A stretch of 32,580 nucleotides of DNA from Haplomitrium mnioides (lineage: Eukaryota; Marchantiophyta; Haplomitriopsida; Calobryales), in the NCBI GenBank assembly GCA_049999725.1, contig JBNGIS010017954.1, forward strand, positions 17,547-50,126, in the 5' to 3' direction. Below the pieces are notes generated by a model, which did no database searches, was not told the DNA's origin, and saw nothing but the letters and a program-made list of their open reading frames with translations. The translations under genes were made by a program, and so were the position numbers. Positions within the stretch are counted from its first letter, which is position 1; every line of letters starts with the position of its first letter. Below are positions 21,001-31,255 of this stretch, piece after piece.

Positions 21001-21728
21001 CTTATAAAAAGCTCATCTATAGATTCTCGAGTGGTACCTATGAAAAGCTCATCGATGAATTCTCGAGTGGTACGTATAAAAAGCACATCTATGGATTCTT
21101 GAGTGGTACCTATTGAAAGGTCATGAATAGATTCCCAAGTGGTACTTCTAAAAAGCTCATCTATGGATTCTCGAGTGGTACCTATGAAAAGCTCATCGAT
21201 GGATTCTTAAGTGGCGCTTATAAAAAGCTCATCCTCGAATTCTTGAGTGGTACATATGAAAAACTTGGCGATGGATTCCCAAGTGGTACTTATGGAAAGC
21301 TCATTGATAGATTCTCGAGTGGTAGCTATGAAAAGCTCATAGATAGATTCCCATGTAGTACTTGAAAAAACCTCATCTATGGATTCTAGAGTGGTACCTA
21401 TGAAAAGCTCATCGATGGGTTCACAAGTGGTACTTATAAAAAGCTCATCTCTAGATTCTTGAGTGGTACCGATGAAAAGCCCATCGATGGATTCTCGAGT
21501 GGTACTTATAAAAATCTCATCTATGGATTCTCGAGTGGTACCTATGAAAAGCTCATCAATGGATTCTTGAGTGGTATTAATGAAAAGCTCATGTATGGAT
21601 TCTTGAGTGGTATGTATGAAATGCTCATAAATAGATTCTCAAGTGGTTCTTATAAAAAGCTCATCTATGGATTCTCGAGTACTACGTACAAAATGCTCAT
21701 AAATGGATTCTCATGTGGTACTGATTAA
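18040..21728. repeat. Segmental duplication within the array (about 1.35 kb)
   Basis: 18040–19392 matches 20305–21728 unit by unit. The offset is 2265 bp at first and 2336 bp after the second copy gains about two units near 20966. Both copies share rare events: a 35-bp unit with TTATAAAACCTC (18304 and 20569), GTGGTACTTCTAAAAAGC (near 18804 and 21140), and GATTCCCAAGTGGTACTTATGG. Shared indels make copying far more likely than convergence. Confidence 0.85.
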
Positions 21729-24700
21729 GAACTCATCTATGGTTTCTCAAGTGGTACCTACGAAAAGCTCATCAATGGATTCTTCAGTGGTATTAATAAA
21801 AAGCTCATCTTTGGATTCTTGACTAGTACGTATGAAATGCTCAAAAATAGATTTTCAAGTGGTATTTATGAAAAGCTCATCTATGGATTCGCCAGTGGTA
21901 TGTACAAAATGCTCATAAATGGATTCTTAAGTGGTACTCATAAAGAGCTCATCTATAGATTCTTGAGTGGCATCAAAGAAAAGCTCATCGATAGATTCTC
22001 GAGTGGTACTTATAAAAATCTCATCTATGTATTCTTGAGTGGTACCTATCAAAAGGTCGTGGATGGATTCCCAAGTGCAAGTGGTACTTATAAAAAGCTC
22101 ATCCATGGATTCTCGAGTGGTACCTTTGAAAAGCTCATCAATAGATTCTTGAGTCCTACTTATAAAAAGCTCATTTATGAATTCTTAAGTGGTACATATG
22201 AAAAGCTTACCGATGGATTCCCAAGTGGTAGTTATAAAAAGCTTACTATAAATTCTCGAGTGGTGGCTATGAAAAACTCATGGATGGATTCCCAAGTGGT
22301 ACTTATAAAAACCTCATCTATGGATTCTCGAGTGGTACCTATGAAAAGAGCATCGATGGATTCTCGAGTGGTACTTATAAAAAGCTCATCTCTAGATGCT
22401 CAAGTGGTACTTATAAGAAACCCATCGATGGATTCTCGAGTGGTGCTGATAAAAAGCTCATCTATGTATTCTCGAGTGGTACCTATGAAAAGCTAGTCAT
22501 TGGATTCTCGAGTGGTATTAAAAAAAAAGCTCATCTATAGATTCTTAAGCGATATGTATAAAATGCTCATTAGTAGATTCTCATGTGATACTTATAAAAA
22601 GCTTATTTATGGATTCTCAAGTGTTACGTATGAAATGCTCATAAATGGATTCTCATGTGGTACTTATAAAAAGCTCATCTCTGGATTCTCTAGTGGTATC
22701 TAAGAAAAGCTCATCGATGGATTCTCGAGTGGTACTTTAAAGGAGCCCATATATAGATTCTCGAGTGGTACCTATGAGAAGCTCATCGATGGATTCTTGA
22801 CTAGTACTTATAAATGCTCATCTATGGATTCTTGAGTGGTATCTATCAAAAGGTCATGGACAGATTCCTAAGTGGTATTTATAAAAAGCTCATCTATGGA
22901 TTCTCAAGTGGTACCTATAAAAAGCTCATCGATGGATTTTTGAGTGGTACTTATGAAAAGCTCATCCTCGAATTCTTGAGTGATACATATGAAAAGCTTA
23001 GCGATGGATTCCCAAGTGGTACTTATAAAAAGCTCATCTATAGATTCTCGAGTAGTAGCTATGAAAAGCTTATGGATGGATTCCCATGTGGTACTTATAA
23101 GAACCTATCTATGGATTCTTGAATGGTATCTATGAAAAGCTCATCGATGGATTCACGAGTGCTACTTGCAAAAATCTTATCTCTAGATTCTCGAGTGGTA
23201 CCAATGAAAAGCCCATCAATGGATTCTCGAGTGCTACTTATAAAAAGCTCATCCATAGATTCTCGAGTGGTACCTATGAAAAGCTTATAAATGGATTCTC
23301 GAGTGGTATTAATAAAAAGCTCATCTATGGATTCTTATTTGGTAGCTATGAAATGCTCAGAAATCGATTCTCAGGTGGTACTTATAAAATGCTCATCCAT
23401 GGATTCTCGAATGGTACGTACGAAATGCTCATAAATGGATTCTGAGGCGGTATTGATAAAAAGCTCATCTATGGATTCTCGAGTGGTATGTAAGAAAAGC
23501 TCCTGATGGATTCTCGAGTGGTACCTATGAAAAGCTTATTGACGGATTCTCGAATGGTACTTATAAAAAGCTCATCTATGGTTTCTTGAGTGGTATCTAT
23601 CAAAAGGTCATGGATGGATTTCCAATTGCTACTTATAAAAAGCTCATCTATGGATTCTCGAGTGGTACCTATGAAACGCTCATCGATGGATTCTCGAGTC
23701 GTACTTATAAAAAGCTTATTTATGAATTCTTGAGTGGTATATATGAAAAGGTTAGTGATGGATTCCTAAGTGGCACTTATAAAAAACTCATCTATAGATT
23801 CTCCAGTGGTAGCTATGAAAAGCCCATGGATGGATTCCCAAGTGGTACTTATAAAAACCTCATCTATGGATTCTGGAGTGGTACCTATGAAAAGCTCATT
23901 GATGCATTCTCAAGTGGTACTTATAAAAAGCTTATCTCTAGATTCTCGAGTGCTACCTATGAAAAGCCCATCAATGCATTCTCGAGTGGTACTTATTAAA
24001 ATCTCATCTATGGATTTTTGAGTGGTACCTATGGAAAGCTCATTGATGGATTCTCGAGTAGTACTTCTAAAAAGTTCATCTATAGATTATTGAGTGGTAC
24101 TTATAAAAGGGTCATGGATGGATTCACAAGTAGTACTTATAAAAAACTCATCTATGGATTCTCAAGTGGTTCCTATAGAAAGCTCATCAATGGATTCTCG
24201 AGTGGTATTTATAAAAAGATGATCTATGGATTCTCGAATGGTACTTATAAAAACTTATGCATGTATTCTTAAGTGGTACCTATCAAAAGCTTATGGATGG
24301 ATTCCCAAGTGGTGCTTATAAAAAGCTCATCTATGGATTCTCGAGTGGTACTCATGAAAAGCTCATCGATGAATAGTACTTATAAAGAGCTCATCTATGG
24401 AGTTTTGAGTGGTATCTATGAAAAGTTTATGGATGGATTCCCAATCGGTACTTATGAAAAACTCATCTATGGATTCTTGACTAGTAACTATGAAAAACGT
24501 ATCGATGGATTCTCGAGTAGCACTAATGAAAAGCTGATCAATGGATTCTTGAGTGGTACTTATAAAAATCTCATCTATGGATTCTTGAGTGGTACCTATG
24601 GAAAGCTCATCGATGGATTTCCAAGTGGTACTTAGAAAAAGCTCATCTCTGGATTCTCGAGTGGTACCTATGAAAAGCTCATCAATGGATTTTTGAGTGG

Positions 24701-25857
24701 TACTAGAAAAAATGTCATCTTCCGATTTTTGAGTGGTACCTATGAAAAGGTCATGGATCTGTCCTTAGTGATACTTATAAAAAGCTCATCTATGGATTCT
24801 TGAGTGATACTTATGAAAAGCTCATTTATGCATTCTCGAGTGGTACTTAAAAAACGATCGTTGATGAATTCTCGAGTGGAACTTATAAAAAGCTCATTTA
24901 TGGATTCTCGAGTGGTACCTACGAAAAACTCATTGATGGATTCTCTAGTGGTACTTCAGAAAAGCTCATCTATAGATTCTTGAGTGGCATCTATAAAAAG
25001 GTTTTGGATGGATTCCCAAGTGATACTAATAAAACACTCATCTATGGATTCACGACTGGTATCTATTAAAAGCTCATTAATGGATTCTCAAGTAGTAGTT
25101 ATTAAAAGCTGATTTATGGATTCTTGAATGGTACTTATAAAAAACTCATCTATGTATTCTTAAGTGGTACCTCTTAAAATGCCATTGATGGATTCCCAAG
25201 TGGTACTTATAAATAGCTCATCTATGGATTCTCGAGTGGTAACTATGAAAAGCTCATCGATGGATTCTTGAGTGGTACTTATAAAAAGCTCATTCATGGA
25301 TTCTTGAGTGGTACTTAAGAAGAGCTCATTGATGGATTCTTGAGTGATACTTATCAAAAGCTCATCTATGGATTCTCGAGTGGTACCTATGAAAAGATCA
25401 TCAATGGATTCTCGAGTGGTACTTATAAAAAGCTTATCTATGGATTCTTGAGTGGTACTTATAAAAAGGTCATGGATGGATTCCCAAGTGATACTAATAA
25501 AAAGCTAGGATATGGATTCTTGAATGGTACCTATTAAAAGCTCGTCGATGGATTCTTGAGTAGTAGTTATATAAAGTTGACCTTTGGATTCTCGAGTAGT
25601 ACTTATAAAAAGCTCATCTATGTATTCATGAGTGGTACTTGTCCAAATGTCATGGATGGATTCCAAAGTGGTACTTATAAAAAGCTCATCTATAGATTCT
25701 CGACTGGTAACTATGAAAAGCTCATCGATGGATTCTTGAATGGTACTTATAAAAAGCTCATCTATGGATTCTCGAGTGGTACCTAAGAAAAGCTCATCGA
25801 TGGATTCTTGAGTGGTGCTTATAAAAGCTCATCTATGGATTCTGAAGTGATACCTAT

Positions 25858-27040
25858 GAAAAGGTCATAGATGGATTCCCAAGTGGTACTTACAAAAATC
25901 TAATCTGTGGATTCTCGAGTGGTAACTATAAAAAGCTTGTCGATGGATTCTCAAGTGGTACTTATAAAAAGCTCATCTATGGATTCTCGAGTAGTAGCTA
26001 TGAAAAGCTCATCAATGGATTTTCGAGTGGCACTTATAAAAAGCTCATCTATGGATTTTTGAGTGGTACCTATGAAAAGCTCATCGATGGATTCTTGTGT
26101 GGTACTTACAAAAAGCTCATCGATGGATTCTTGAGTGGTACCTATGAAAAGCTCATCAATGGATTCTCGAGTGGTAGTTATATAAAGCTCATCTATGGAT
26201 TCTCGAGTGGTAACTATGAAAAGCTCATTGATGGATTCTCCATTGGTTCTTATAAAAACCTCATCTATGGATTCTTAAGTGGTACATATGAAAAGGTCAT
26301 CAATGGAATCCCAAGTGGTACTTATAAAAAGCTCATCTATGATTCTTGAGTGGTACCTCTGAAAAGGTCATTGATGGATTCTCAAGTGGTGTTTATACAA
26401 AGCTCATCTATGGATTTTGAAGTGGTACTTATGAAAAGCTCATCGATGGACTCTCGAGTGGTACTTATAAAAAGCTCATCTATGGATTCTCAAGTGGTAC
26501 CTCTGAAAAGCTCGTCAATGGATGATTGAGTGGTAGTTATGAAAAGCTCATCTATGGATTCATGAGTGATAAATATGAAAAGGTCATAGATGGATTCCCA
26601 AGTGGTACTTACAAAAATCTAATATGTGGATTCTCGAGTGGTAACTATAAAAAACTTGTCGATGGATTCTCGAGTGGTACTTATGAAAAGCTCATCAATG
26701 GATTCTCGAGTAGTAGCTATGAAAAGCTCATCTATGGATTTTTGAGTGGTTCCTATGAAAAGCTGATCAATGGATTCTTGAAAGGTACTTACAAAAAGCT
26801 CATCTATGGATTCTCGAGTGGTACCTATGAAAAGCTCATCAATGGATTCTCGAGTGGTAGTTATATAAAGCTCATCTATGGATTCTCGAGTGGTAACTAT
26901 GAAAAACTCATTGATGGATTCTCCAATGGTTCTTATAAAAACCTCATCTATGGATTCTTGAGTGGCACCTATGAAAAGGTCATCGATGGATTCCTAAGTG
27001 GTACTTATAAAAAGCTCATCGATGATTCTTGAGTGGTACC
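25858..27040. repeat. 19–20-unit higher-order repeat in the array
   Basis: A block with GGTCATAGATGGATTCCC then GGTACTTACAAAAATC occurs at 25858 and again at 26578, an offset of 720 bp. A downstream marker, a 35-bp unit reading CTCATCTATGATTCTTGAG at 26331, recurs as CTCATCGATGATTCTTGAG at 27014, an offset of 683 bp. The two copies differ by about one unit. Confidence 0.8.
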
Positions 27041-28373
27041 TCTGAAAAGGTCATTGATGGATTCTTAAGTGGTGCTTATACAAAGCTCATCTATGGATTT
27101 TGAAGTGGCACTTATGAAAAGCTCATCGATGGACTCTTGAGTGGTACTTATAAAAAGCTCATCTATGGATTCTCAAGTGGTAGCTTTGAAAAGCTCGTCG
27201 ATGGAAGATTGAGTGGTAGTTATGAAAAGCTCATCTATGGATTCTTGAGTGATAAATATGAAAAAGTCGTGCATGGATTCTCAAGTGGTACTTATAAAAA
27301 GCTCATCTATGGATTCTTGAGTGGTAACTCTGAAAAGATTATCGATAGAGTCTGGTAGTTATAAAAAAGCTCATCCATGGACTCTCGAGTGGTACTTATG
27401 AAAAGCTTATCGATGGATTCTCAAGTGGTATTTATAAAAAGCTCATTTATGGATTCTTGAGTGGTATCTATGAAATGCTCATATGGATTCTTGAGTAGTA
27501 CCTATGAAAAGCTCATCGATGGATTCTCGAGTGGTACTTATAAGAAACTCATCTATGAATTCTCGAGTGCTCTCTATGAAAAACTCATCGATGGATTCTC
27601 GAGTGGTACTTATAAAGAGCTCATCTATAGATTCTTGAGTGGTACCTATTTAAAGGTCATCAATGGATTCTCCAGTGGTACTTATGAAAAGCTCATCTCT
27701 GGATTCTTGAGGGGTACCTATGAAAAGTTCATGGATGGATTCCCAAGTGGTTCTTATAGAAAACTTATCTATGGATTCTTGAGTGATACCTATGAAAAGC
27801 TCATCGATGGACTCTTGAGTGGTACTTATAAAATCTCATCTATGGATTCTTGAGTGGTAACTATGATAAGCTCATCAATGAATTCTTGAGTGGTACTTAT
27901 AAAAAACTCATCTATGGATTCTCGAGTGGTACCTACTAAAAGCTCATCGATGGATTCTCGAGTGTTACTTATAAAAAACTCATCTATGGATTTTTAAGTG
28001 GTCTCTACTAAAAGCTCATCGATGGATTCTCGAGTGGTACTTATGACAAGCTCATCTATGGATTCTAGAGTGATACCTATGAAAAGGTCATCGATGGATT
28101 CCCAAGTGGTGCTTATAAAAACTCATCTATGGATTTTTGAGTGGTACCTATGAAAAGGTCATGCATGGATTCCCAAGTGGTACTTAAAAAAAGCTCATCT
28201 ATGTCTTTCGAGTGGTACCTATGAAAAGTTCATCGATGGACTCTTAAGTGGTACTTATAAAAAGCTTATCTATGGATTCTCGAGTGGTACTTATGAAAAG
28301 CTCATTGATGGATTCTCGAGTGGTAACTATGAAAAGCTCATCGATGGATTCTCGAGTGGTAGTGATAAAAAGC

Positions 28374-28383
28374 NNNNNNNNNN
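28374..28383. other. Assembly gap (10 N) in the array
   Basis: Ten N bases inside the satellite. The true length is unknown, and array copy number around it should not be trusted. Confidence 0.99.
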
Positions 28384-28551
28384 TCTATGGATTCTTGAGT
28401 GGTTCTTATGAAAAGCTTATTGATGGATTCTTGAGTGGTACTTATAAAGTGCTCATCCATGGATTCTTGAGTGGTACCTATGAAAAGCTCATCGATAGAT
28501 TCTCGAGTGTTACTTATAAAAAACTCATCTATAGATTCCTTAGTGGTACGT

Positions 28552-28879
28552 ATGAAAAGGTTTTAAAAAGCTTATCCATGCATCTATGGATTCTTGAGTG
28601 GCACCTATGAAAAGGTTTTAAAAAGCTCATCCATGCATCATCTATGGATTCTTGAGTGATAACTATGAAAAGGTTTTAAAAAGCTCATCAATGGATTATT
28701 CAGTGGTACCTATGAAAAGCTCTCTNNNNNNNNNNGCTCTCTATGAAAAGGTTTTAAAAAGCTCATCAATGGATTATTCAGTGGTACCTATGAACAACTT
28801 CCTATGAAAAAGGTTTTAAAAAGCTCATCAATGGATTATTCAATGGTACCTATGAAAAGGTTTTGAAAAGCTCATCAAA
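28552..28879. repeat. Edge of the array with longer variant units
   Basis: The last units gain a GAAAAGGTTTTAAAAAGC segment and vary between about 45 and 65 bp, with GATTATTCAGTGG replacing GATTCTCGAGTGG. A 10-N gap lies at 28726–28735 between copies of GCTCTC. The last recognisable unit ends in GAAAAGCTCATCAAA, after which unique sequence begins. Confidence 0.9.
28726..28735. other. Assembly gap (10 N) at the array edge
   Basis: Ten N bases flanked by CTCTCT/GCTCTC, within the variant terminal units. Confidence 0.99.
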
Positions 28880-29267
28880 CAGCCGCTACTTTGAACCAAG
28901 AACCGCTACTGAGTTCCTGTTTCACTTGGCAGTCGAAAATTTTTTTTCTGAAGATTTGGCATTGAAAAACATTAAATTTACGATTAAAATCTTCTTTTTG
29001 AAAAAAAAATCGTTTTTTATAAACAAAAAATGCATGTTTTACATTGAGATTATATTTCAAATATTTCTTTATAGAAAACAACTTGAAAAACAAACATTTT
29101 GGTTATTCGAATATTTTATAAAAGCTTGACACTATTGTGAATAAACTAAATTCATAAAAAAGAAATAAAACATATATCTTTTGGTGGAAAAAAACTACAG
29201 GAAAACATAAATATCCAGTCGGGTAAGGACTTTAAATCTGACTTTGAACATCGTAGCCAACAAAGTC

Positions 29268-29587
29268 TATGCAAGCATAGACTCCAAACCAGAACCGTAA
29301 AGCTTATGCATGCATAGACTCCGAACAAGAATCATAAATCCTCTGCATGCTTAGACTTTGAACAAGAACAATGAAGTTATGCACACATGGACTTGCAACT
29401 AGAATCCTAGAGCCATTACACGCCAAGATTCTAAACAAGAACCCTACAACCTATGCACGCATAGACATTGAACAAGAACCCTTTGACCAATGGGTGTAGG
29501 GACTCTGAACAATAACCTTACAGCTTAAGCACGTAGGGAAACCGAACAAGAACTACAAAACCTTAATGTGCAACAACACTAAACAAT
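29268..29587. repeat. Degenerate ~37-bp tandem repeat
   Basis: About eight and a half units, each with a TATGCACGCATAGAC-like part followed by a GAACAAGAACCCTA-like part. Unit length drifts between about 34 and 38 bp. It is unrelated in sequence to the 36-bp satellite. Confidence 0.85.
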
Positions 29588-29764
29588 GTGCAAAGACTCC
29601 AAATCATTCTTAGATTAGGAATTGAGTTCAAACCATTCTTACACTATCAATTGGGTCAACTTATTCTTAGGCGCAATAAACTGAATCGTGATGAAAAGAC
29701 TTGAAATAGATTGAATGAGCAACAAGATGAAACTTTGGCAAAGAAAGATTTGGAAAAAATAAAT

Positions 29765-29770
29765 TTTATT
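29765..29770 (-). terminator. Possible polyadenylation signal
   Basis: TTTATT on the plus strand gives AATAAA on the minus strand, 27 bases past the TGA at 29798–29800 that ends the methyltransferase-like gene. The local sequence is AT-rich, so chance occurrence is likely enough to keep confidence low. Confidence 0.35.
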
Positions 29771-29797
29771 ATTGATGCAAAATGTACAAAGAGGTCC

Positions 29798-31074
29798 TCA
29801 GACTCTATCCTCTTCGGGAGGAACTGTTTTATCTAAATCTACAAGCTGAGCATCTGCAGCCACTAGAGAATCTTGCTAAGACTTTCCAGTCCCCGATATT
29901 ACAATAGAGTCACTAGAAGCACCTGCAGTACTAGGAGGAACAGGTTCCTTGTGGTAAGCAAAAACTATCTGTGAATCAGTCACATCAGATAGCAAGGAAG
30001 CCATCTCCAAAACCTCCTAAGGAATATAAATAGACTGACGTCTATCATATTCCACGACGATGTAATTTCACATCAACTTAAGAGCACAGACAAGGCCTGT
30101 GCCATACCCAGAGCAGAGATCAAGGATCCAATCCTGCTCTGTTGATAAATGGTCAATAAAAAAATTGTACACAACCTGCAGCTTCTTATAAACATTCATA
30201 GAAGCATCATCTCTTGGATGTTTAAGCTTTGCCAAAATTGCAGGGCAGCTAAAAACACTCCGCATAATCTACCGAGGAAGTCCGATCGCAGAAGAAGGCT
30301 GCAAATTGAAAAGGCGCATGCTCCTCTTTCCTTCATTTGTCCAGTAGCCCACCGTCCAATACTCGTGGGCATATGCCATTCTAGGACCACCAGAATGATG
30401 TATATTGCTTTTGTCTCTACAGAAAGATAAACAATCAAATCAAACATTGTAACAAAAATGCAAGAGAAATAAAAAATAGAGAAATAAAGTAAAAATAAAA
30501 ATGAAAGAACAACTCACCAGATGTCGTGATCAATTGCATAGTAGACTTCAAAAAGGGCATCCTTGACGATGCCAAACTGCTGCAAAGAATGAATGATAAC
30601 AAAAGACCAAAACTCCGAAGTTGTTACTACCGCAAAAGATGATACCATATAAAAAATGTCATCTCTTTGAAAATGGCTCCGAGTCATCATACTTGCATTC
30701 CTTTAGGTTATACCCGTAAGGAGTATCAGCAATAGCCAAAGTGAAACACCTAGGTTTCACAAGGCCCTTCAATTGTCGAGCGTTGGCCTCCCCGTGGACT
30801 TGATAAAATGCCACGTTGAGACCATCGACATAAGACATTAAGTCTTCTTCCGCATCTCTCACAACTCCTTCTGTTGTGAGAGATGCAACACCACTTTGCT
30901 GCCGTGCTTTCCACTCTCTGGCCTTTTGGTAGTGGAGAAGAAAAGCCGAAAGGTAAGAGACCAACGTGGGAGGCTGGTCTTGTTCTTCGGGGGCTTCCTC
31001 GACCCCAGATTTCTTCCTTCCTTTCATAGTTGCTGTCAGTTTCTTTGCTAGCTGTCGTTTAAATGTTTTGTCCC
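29798..31074 (-). pseudogene. N4-cytosine/N6-adenine DNA methyltransferase-like region, C-terminal half
   Basis: After a likely acceptor (TTTTTTTCAAG, 31075) a frame reads FKRQLAKKLTATMKGRKK, then an Arg/Glu-rich part and CFTLAIADTPYGYNL near 30720, a DPPY-like motif IV with one Pro changed to Thr. Beyond probable short introns the same frame gives GGPRMAYAHEYWTVGYW, HPRDDASMNVYKK and DWILDLCSGYGTGL (about 30100), a SAM-binding FxGxG-like motif, then NYIVVEYDRRQS. Motif IV before motif I is the beta-class order of amino-methyltransferases (PF01555 type). Stops at 30659 (TGA), in GLPR* near 30277, 30068 (TGA) and later TAGs mark decay. Known family role: methylating exocyclic amino groups in DNA. 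The exact exon phases do not all fit, so I treat it as a pseudogene. Confidence 0.68.
30417..30517 (-). other. Probable 101-bp spliceosomal intron
   Basis: On the minus strand a strong donor (CTG|GTGAGTTG) at 30517 and acceptor (TTTCTGTAG|AGAC) ending at 30417 bracket a T-rich 101-bp segment. Coding similarity to the methyltransferase family resumes after it (SGGPRMAYAHEYW). A second, shorter candidate with GTATCATC and TTTGCAG ends lies at about 30645–30580. Introns argue for a nuclear gene that was not itself retrocopied. Confidence 0.65.
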
Positions 31075-31255
31075 CTTGAAAAAAATCAAAACAAAAACAT
31101 TAGAGAATAATAAAAACATTNNNNNNNNNNNNNNNNNNNNNNNNNNNNNNNNNNNNNNNNNNNNNNNNNNNNNNNNNNNNNNNNNNNNNNNNNNNNNNNN
31201 NNNNNNNNNNNNNNNNNNNNAAATAATTAAATAAAGTTCCAAAGAAAGGAATTAC
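31075..31255 (-). other. Probable intron containing an assembly gap
   Basis: The upstream exon ends at CTTGTG|GTAATTCC (31256/31255) and the downstream one starts after TTTTTTTCAAG at 31075. Between them the sequence is AT-rich with 100 N at 31121–31220. The exon phases on the two sides differ by one base, so a small exon may be hidden in the gap or the gene is frameshifted. Confidence 0.55.
31121..31220. other. Assembly gap (100 N)
   Basis: One hundred N bases, a conventional gap of unknown size, inside the likely intron of the right-hand gene. Confidence 0.99.

Larger units (their letters stand above)
17411..28551. repeat. 36-bp satellite array, right block
   Basis: Continuation of the left array in the same orientation and register, about 309 units, with a 10-N gap at 28374–28383. 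The first part (to about 24,500) is rich in variant units in a recurring order, for example units with GGTCATGGATGGATTCCC about every 720–790 bp (18779, 19572, 20327, 21117). From about 24,900 on the units are more alike. Occasional 35-bp units and a truncated unit near 24365 break the frames. No frame stays open for more than about 225 codons. Confidence 0.97.
28880..29797. other. AT-rich spacer between the array and the right-hand gene
   Basis: No gene is recognised. The first 330 bp are very AT-rich with long A and T runs; the overlapping small ORFs on both strands are low-complexity. A degenerate 37-bp tandem repeat occupies 29268–29587. The end nearest 29797 is probably the 3' UTR of the minus-strand gene. 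Confidence 0.7.

Noticed and set aside
17411-28551. CRISPR-like array, because of regular 36-bp direct repeats
   Set aside because: There are no unique spacers: repeat follows repeat directly, over hundreds of copies, in a eukaryotic context without cas genes.
28863-29129. Overlapping small ORFs on both strands in the AT-rich spacer
   Set aside because: They are low-complexity Phe/Lys/Ile-rich readings of A and T runs with no recognisable family.
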